64,000 nucleotides of DNA from JBBDJB01 sp040880125 (lineage in GTDB: Bacteria; Planctomycetota; Planctomycetia; Pirellulales; JBBDJB01). The stretch covers positions 1-64,000 of the forward strand of contig JBBDJB010000025.1 in assembly GCA_040880125.1 (NCBI GenBank). Reading direction: 5' to 3'. A program made the translations under genes and the position numbers. Of this stretch, positions 61,527 to 64,000 are shown one piece after another; positions within the stretch are counted from its first letter, which is position 1; the number at the start of each line of letters is the position of its first letter. A model generated the notes under the pieces. The model saw only the letters and a program-made list of their open reading frames with translations. It was not told the origin of the DNA and did no database searches.

Positions 61527-62039
61527 TCACCCACCGTACCGATCAGGCGGCGTCGAACAAATCGGCACTGGCGATTTGTTCGGGAGAAACGTTATTCGTA
61601 CAACGTATCGTTCGCTGGCGGATTGATGAAATCGGGAGACGACTTCACAAACTTGGAAGTCGTCATTGTAAACAATCGGAAGATACGAAAAATCCATCCC
61701 GTGCGATCCGTCTAGTGTATCCATCACGCCGGAAACGTAGTCGAGCAAATCACGCCGAGGGTCCACTGCTGATGCAAATAAGTCGAAATCGAGTCCGATA
61801 GGGCCATGCGACCACGCACGATCGCCCATCGCCTCAAGGGCAGCCGTGCGTAGCGCCAGGAACCGAGTGTAGTGTCGGTGCTTCGGATTGCGAATCGAGA
61901 ACGAAGTGTCCTTGAACGGAGGAAGGCCAAGAACATCGAGCTGGATGGACTCGCCTGGGCGCGATCGGTGCATAGTCGGGAGGCGGCCGGGATCGTAGGG
62001 GAGGACAAGAACTCGGTCTTCTTGGGTGGCTGATCCCAT
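61527..62039 (-). CDS. RusA-like protein (Holliday-junction-resolvase fold)
   Basis: 170 residues. The ATG at 62039 follows AAGGAG by six bases; a GTG at 62054 would contain that ribosome site. The layout fits RusA: an N-terminal PPFKDTSFSIRNPKH, GPIGLDFDLFASAVDPRRDLLDYVSGVMDTLDG (written here in parts: DPRRDLLDYVSGVMDTLDG), then PIVYNDDFQVCEV with the conserved DD, and a final strand YVVRITFL. RusA resolves four-way junctions and usually comes from prophages; no phage genes are visible here, so it may be a remnant or a domesticated nuclease. Lower GC than neighbours. Confidence 0.7.
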   Translation of the reverse strand: MGSATQEDRVLVLPYDPGRLPTMHRSRPGESIQLDVLGLPPFKDTSFSIRNPKHRHYTRFLALRTAALEAMGDRAWSHGPIGLDFDLFASAVDPRRDLLDYVSGVMDTLDGSHGMDFSYLPIVYNDDFQVCEVVSRFHQSASERYVVRITFLPNKSPVPICSTPPDRYGG

Positions 62040-62082
62040 GTCAGGCTCCTTCACCCTAGATGATGCGGATGGTTAAACGTAA

Positions 62083-62315
62083 TCAAACGTCTCCCGCAGC
62101 GCGGCGGCCAGGTCGAGAAGCGGCTGTTCGCCTGGCCCGCTGTACGAGGAGCCGTGCATGACGGCCAGCGTTTGCGGCCGCAGGGCGGATAGCCCGCGCA
62201 AGATGCCCTCGGTCTGGCGGGTGTAGGGCATGTAGCCGGCCAGGGGACCGGCCTGCATCTGCTGTGTCACGCCGGCGGTGCAGACCAGGGGATGAAGCCG
62301 CCGGGAGTACCGCAA
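62083..62315 (-). pseudogene. Truncated duplicate of the MBL-fold hydrolase gene (C-terminal fragment)
   Basis: Bases 62083-62264 match 63232-63413 closely (about nine of ten bases by eye). The encoded QQMQAGPLAGYMPYTRQTEG to LAAALRETF equals the last ~63 residues of the intact protein at 63222-63947. Upstream of the match the frame continues with unrelated residues to 62315, and the metal-binding half is absent. It is a duplicated, broken 3' end. Confidence 0.8.
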
Positions 62316-62483
62316 GTACCGCTGCGCCGGCCGATACTGCTACTATAGAGCGGCCGGGCGCTCCGCGAATCCCTAGTATATTAGTGGAGTTTAATCCAAG
62401 AAGTTTGTTGTACTTTCGGTGTTGTTCTGTTTACGATGGCCCCCAAAGGTCGCTTTTTACATCTAGCTGTGGGGGTTGTTCTA

Positions 62484-63155
62484 ATGAACCGCACTCGAAT
62501 TCGACTCGCCATTGGTTGCCTGCTCTTGGTATGGGGAACCTCGGCTCGCGGGGAGCAAATCCTCGCCACCCTCGTCGCGCCCGCCACGGATTTTGGCAGC
62601 CCGGGATTAGGCGTATTCGACGTGCAAGAGGTCGACCTCTTCATCGACCCTGCCGCGACAAATTGGATCGCCTGGAATCGATTCGACGCGGTCATTGCCA
62701 CCACGCCGCTGCGTCCCGGCGAGTTTCTGCTGGGAAACAACGCCACGGAAATCGATGACTTCTTTTCGCTGACCATCACCAATCCCGATGGCGCGACTTC
62801 AACCGCTTCCTACGACCGAAACGGCTCCTTTGGTGCGCCGATCGGTCAACAAGCGGTTATCTTCGGCTTAGCCGATATAACACCCGACGTCCTGCGGGGA
62901 GACAACTTTCGAACGCCGCAAGTCTTTGATGAAGGTGGGCAGCAGAACGAGATTTTCACCCGCGCCGGCGTCTACAATTTCGAGCTCAGCTTTACCGACA
63001 TCGGCACCCTGGCTTCCTATCCGGATGTCTATTTCTTGGTCTCGGTGCCAGAACCCTCCACGGTATCCTTGGCGGCGGTCGGCGCATGCATCGCCGGTGC
63101 GATGCTTTTGTCCAGGAGGCGATCGGCAAAGCGCCTCCACCGACGCACAAATTGA
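62484..63155 (+). CDS. PEP-CTERM sorting-domain secreted protein
   Basis: 223 residues. The ATG at 62484 gives a signal peptide (IRLAIGCLLLVWGTSARG); the open frame from 62436 adds 16 residues ahead of it. The mature part is beta-rich without a known domain. The C-terminus is a PEP-CTERM signal: VPEPSTVSLAAVGACIAGAMLL followed in the sequence by an Arg-rich tail (SRRRSAKRLHRR). Such proteins are processed by an exosortase and often tied to exopolysaccharide production, in line with the large exopolysaccharide region upstream. It lies between the broken and intact copies of the MBL-fold gene. Confidence 0.88.
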   Translation: MNRTRIRLAIGCLLLVWGTSARGEQILATLVAPATDFGSPGLGVFDVQEVDLFIDPAATNWIAWNRFDAVIATTPLRPGEFLLGNNATEIDDFFSLTITNPDGATSTASYDRNGSFGAPIGQQAVIFGLADITPDVLRGDNFRTPQVFDEGGQQNEIFTRAGVYNFELSFTDIGTLASYPDVYFLVSVPEPSTVSLAAVGACIAGAMLLSRRRSAKRLHRRTN

Positions 63156-63221
63156 CGGCTGCGTAGTATTGCGTCGCCACGACGCTCACCAGGCAAGATC
63201 GTGTGCGCGAGTGCGCTGGCG

Positions 63222-63947
63222 CTACTCCCCCTCAAACGTCTCCCGCAGCGCTGCGGCCAAATCGCGAAGCGGCTGCTCGCCTTGCCCGCTGTAGGAGGAG
63301 CCGTGCATGATGGCCAGCGTTTGCGGCTGGAGGACGGATAGCCCGCGCAAGATGCCCTCGGTCTGGCGCGTGTACGGCATGTAGCCGGCCAGGGGACCGG
63401 CCTGCATCTGCTGCATCGCGCGGCGGCTCGGCTCGACCAGGTCGGACGTGGTCAGCGCCGCCACGTCGCCGAAGTGGTGGAACAGGTCGGAGCAGAAGAG
63501 CGTCTGCCGGGTTTCCTCGAACAGCACGCCCGCGTCCCAGCCGTGCGGAATGTGCGGCGAGCGATAGAAGCGGTACCGGTACTTGCCCGTGGTGAGCACG
63601 TCGTCCGCCGTCATGCCGAGCGCGGGCCGGATGGCGAAGTCGTCGACATTGACCAGCTTGCCGACCAGTGTGCAGACGGGCTGGGCCTGCGGGGCGATCC
63701 GCAGCCAGTCGTTCAGCGCGCCGCATTCGTCCGACTCGAAGTGGCTCCAGGCGATGTGGCGGAGCGTGGCCGGATCGATCAACGTGGCGACCGCGTCACG
63801 CAGCGCCGGGAACATCGCCCGCAGGCCCGTGTGAAACAGCAGCGGCTCCTCATCGCGCACCAGGAAGTGATTGAACTGCATATCGAGCGGCGGGACGTAG
63901 ATCGAGAGCCGGAACAGATCGGGGGCGATTTCGTCGATGGTGGCCAT
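63222..63947 (-). CDS. MBL-fold metallo-hydrolase (flavodiiron-type diiron domain without flavodoxin)
   Basis: 241 residues. It begins IDEIAPDLFRLSIYVPPLDMQFNHFLV. Metal ligands lie in the AWSHFESDECG motif (the HxExDH position reads HFESDE), HIPHGWDAGVLFEETRQTLFCSDLFHH, and IMHGSSY. This is the oxygen-reductase/flavodiiron-like MBL subgroup, here lacking the flavodoxin domain, so true electron-transfer activity is doubtful. The sixth ligand position has Glu instead of His. A partial duplicate lies at 62083-62315. Confidence 0.85.
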   Translation of the reverse strand: MATIDEIAPDLFRLSIYVPPLDMQFNHFLVRDEEPLLFHTGLRAMFPALRDAVATLIDPATLRHIAWSHFESDECGALNDWLRIAPQAQPVCTLVGKLVNVDDFAIRPALGMTADDVLTTGKYRYRFYRSPHIPHGWDAGVLFEETRQTLFCSDLFHHFGDVAALTTSDLVEPSRRAMQQMQAGPLAGYMPYTRQTEGILRGLSVLQPQTLAIMHGSSYSGQGEQPLRDLAAALRETFEGE

Positions 63948-63950
63948 GTG

Positions 63951-63999
63951 CGGGGTTCGGGGTTCGGGGTTCGGGGTTCGGGGTTCGGGGTGCGGGGCA
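63951..63999 (+). repeat. Tandem array of the heptamer CGGGGTT
   Basis: Five perfect copies (63951-63985), then CGGGGTG and CGGGGCA. The array begins three bases before the start codon of the MBL gene (minus) and reaches the window edge, so its length is unknown. Diverged copies occur at 57177-57197. Confidence 0.85.
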
Positions 64000-64000
64000 G

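Noticed and set aside
63951..64000. CRISPR array or telomere-like end
   Set aside because: The repeats are seven bases long with no spacers and stand next to an ordinary gene; no cas genes in the window.

Overview
The window looks like a chromosomal segment of a high-GC planctomycete (probably Pirellulales-like). The grounds are a formylmethanofuran dehydrogenase subunit B gene, an M56 peptidase fused to WD40 repeats, a PEP-CTERM protein, a YdjY-domain protein, very large multidomain genes and a rarely clear Shine-Dalgarno. No rRNA, tRNA, CRISPR array or transposase was seen.

Layout. (1) 0-5.2 kb: an AlkD-like DNA repair gene enclosed by a 25-bp perfect inverted repeat, then a BlaI-type repressor with a BlaR1-like M56 protease carrying a WD40 propeller, and a convergent PEGA lipoprotein. 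(2) 5.3-26.6 kb, minus strand: a biosynthetic gene cluster. In transcription order it holds a formyltransferase/truncated-condensation/adenylation/PCP NRPS with a luciferase-like monooxygenase inserted in the A domain; a KS-AT-KR-DH-ACP-TE polyketide synthase; a 2209-residue protein joining two SDR reductase units, a hotdog domain, a KASIII ketosynthase, a crotonyl-CoA carboxylase/reductase and a second hotdog hydratase; an aldo/keto reductase; an Sfp-type phosphopantetheinyl transferase; and fwdB. A good sigma-70-like promoter lies upstream of the NRPS. This cluster is the strongest candidate for an undescribed system: a formyl-aminoacyl starter, an iterative-looking PKS and a one-polypeptide reducing/extender-unit enzyme.

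(3) 27.2-47.3 kb: an exopolysaccharide region. The minus strand carries a Wzy-type polymerase, a chain-length/tyrosine-kinase-like protein with a degraded kinase site, four glycosyltransferases and an initiating sugar-phosphate transferase. A TolC-like lipoprotein, the dTDP-rhamnose genes (rmlD, rmlA and a fused rmlB-rmlC), a sigma-54 activator and a Wzx-type flippase follow. (4) 47.5-59.6 kb: a secreted repeat protein, hslVU, an AT-rich OLD-family ATPase/Toprim gene (possible phage defence) inserted next to hslU, an operon of a hypothetical gene with yggS and yggU, a YdjY protein and an orphan histidine kinase. (5) 59.7-64 kb: a mosaic of small lower-GC genes (hypothetical, papain-like, RusA-like), a duplicated fragment of a metallo-beta-lactamase-fold gene, a PEP-CTERM protein and the intact parent gene.

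Dispersed non-coding elements: five copies of a short hairpin with an always-GNRA tetraloop, mostly downstream of plus-strand genes; a TTTTTCAAC-containing repeat; a TCATTTTGA motif upstream of two exopolysaccharide transcription units; and a CGGGGTT heptamer tandem array at the right edge. All functions are read from motifs and domain architecture; no database search was possible.
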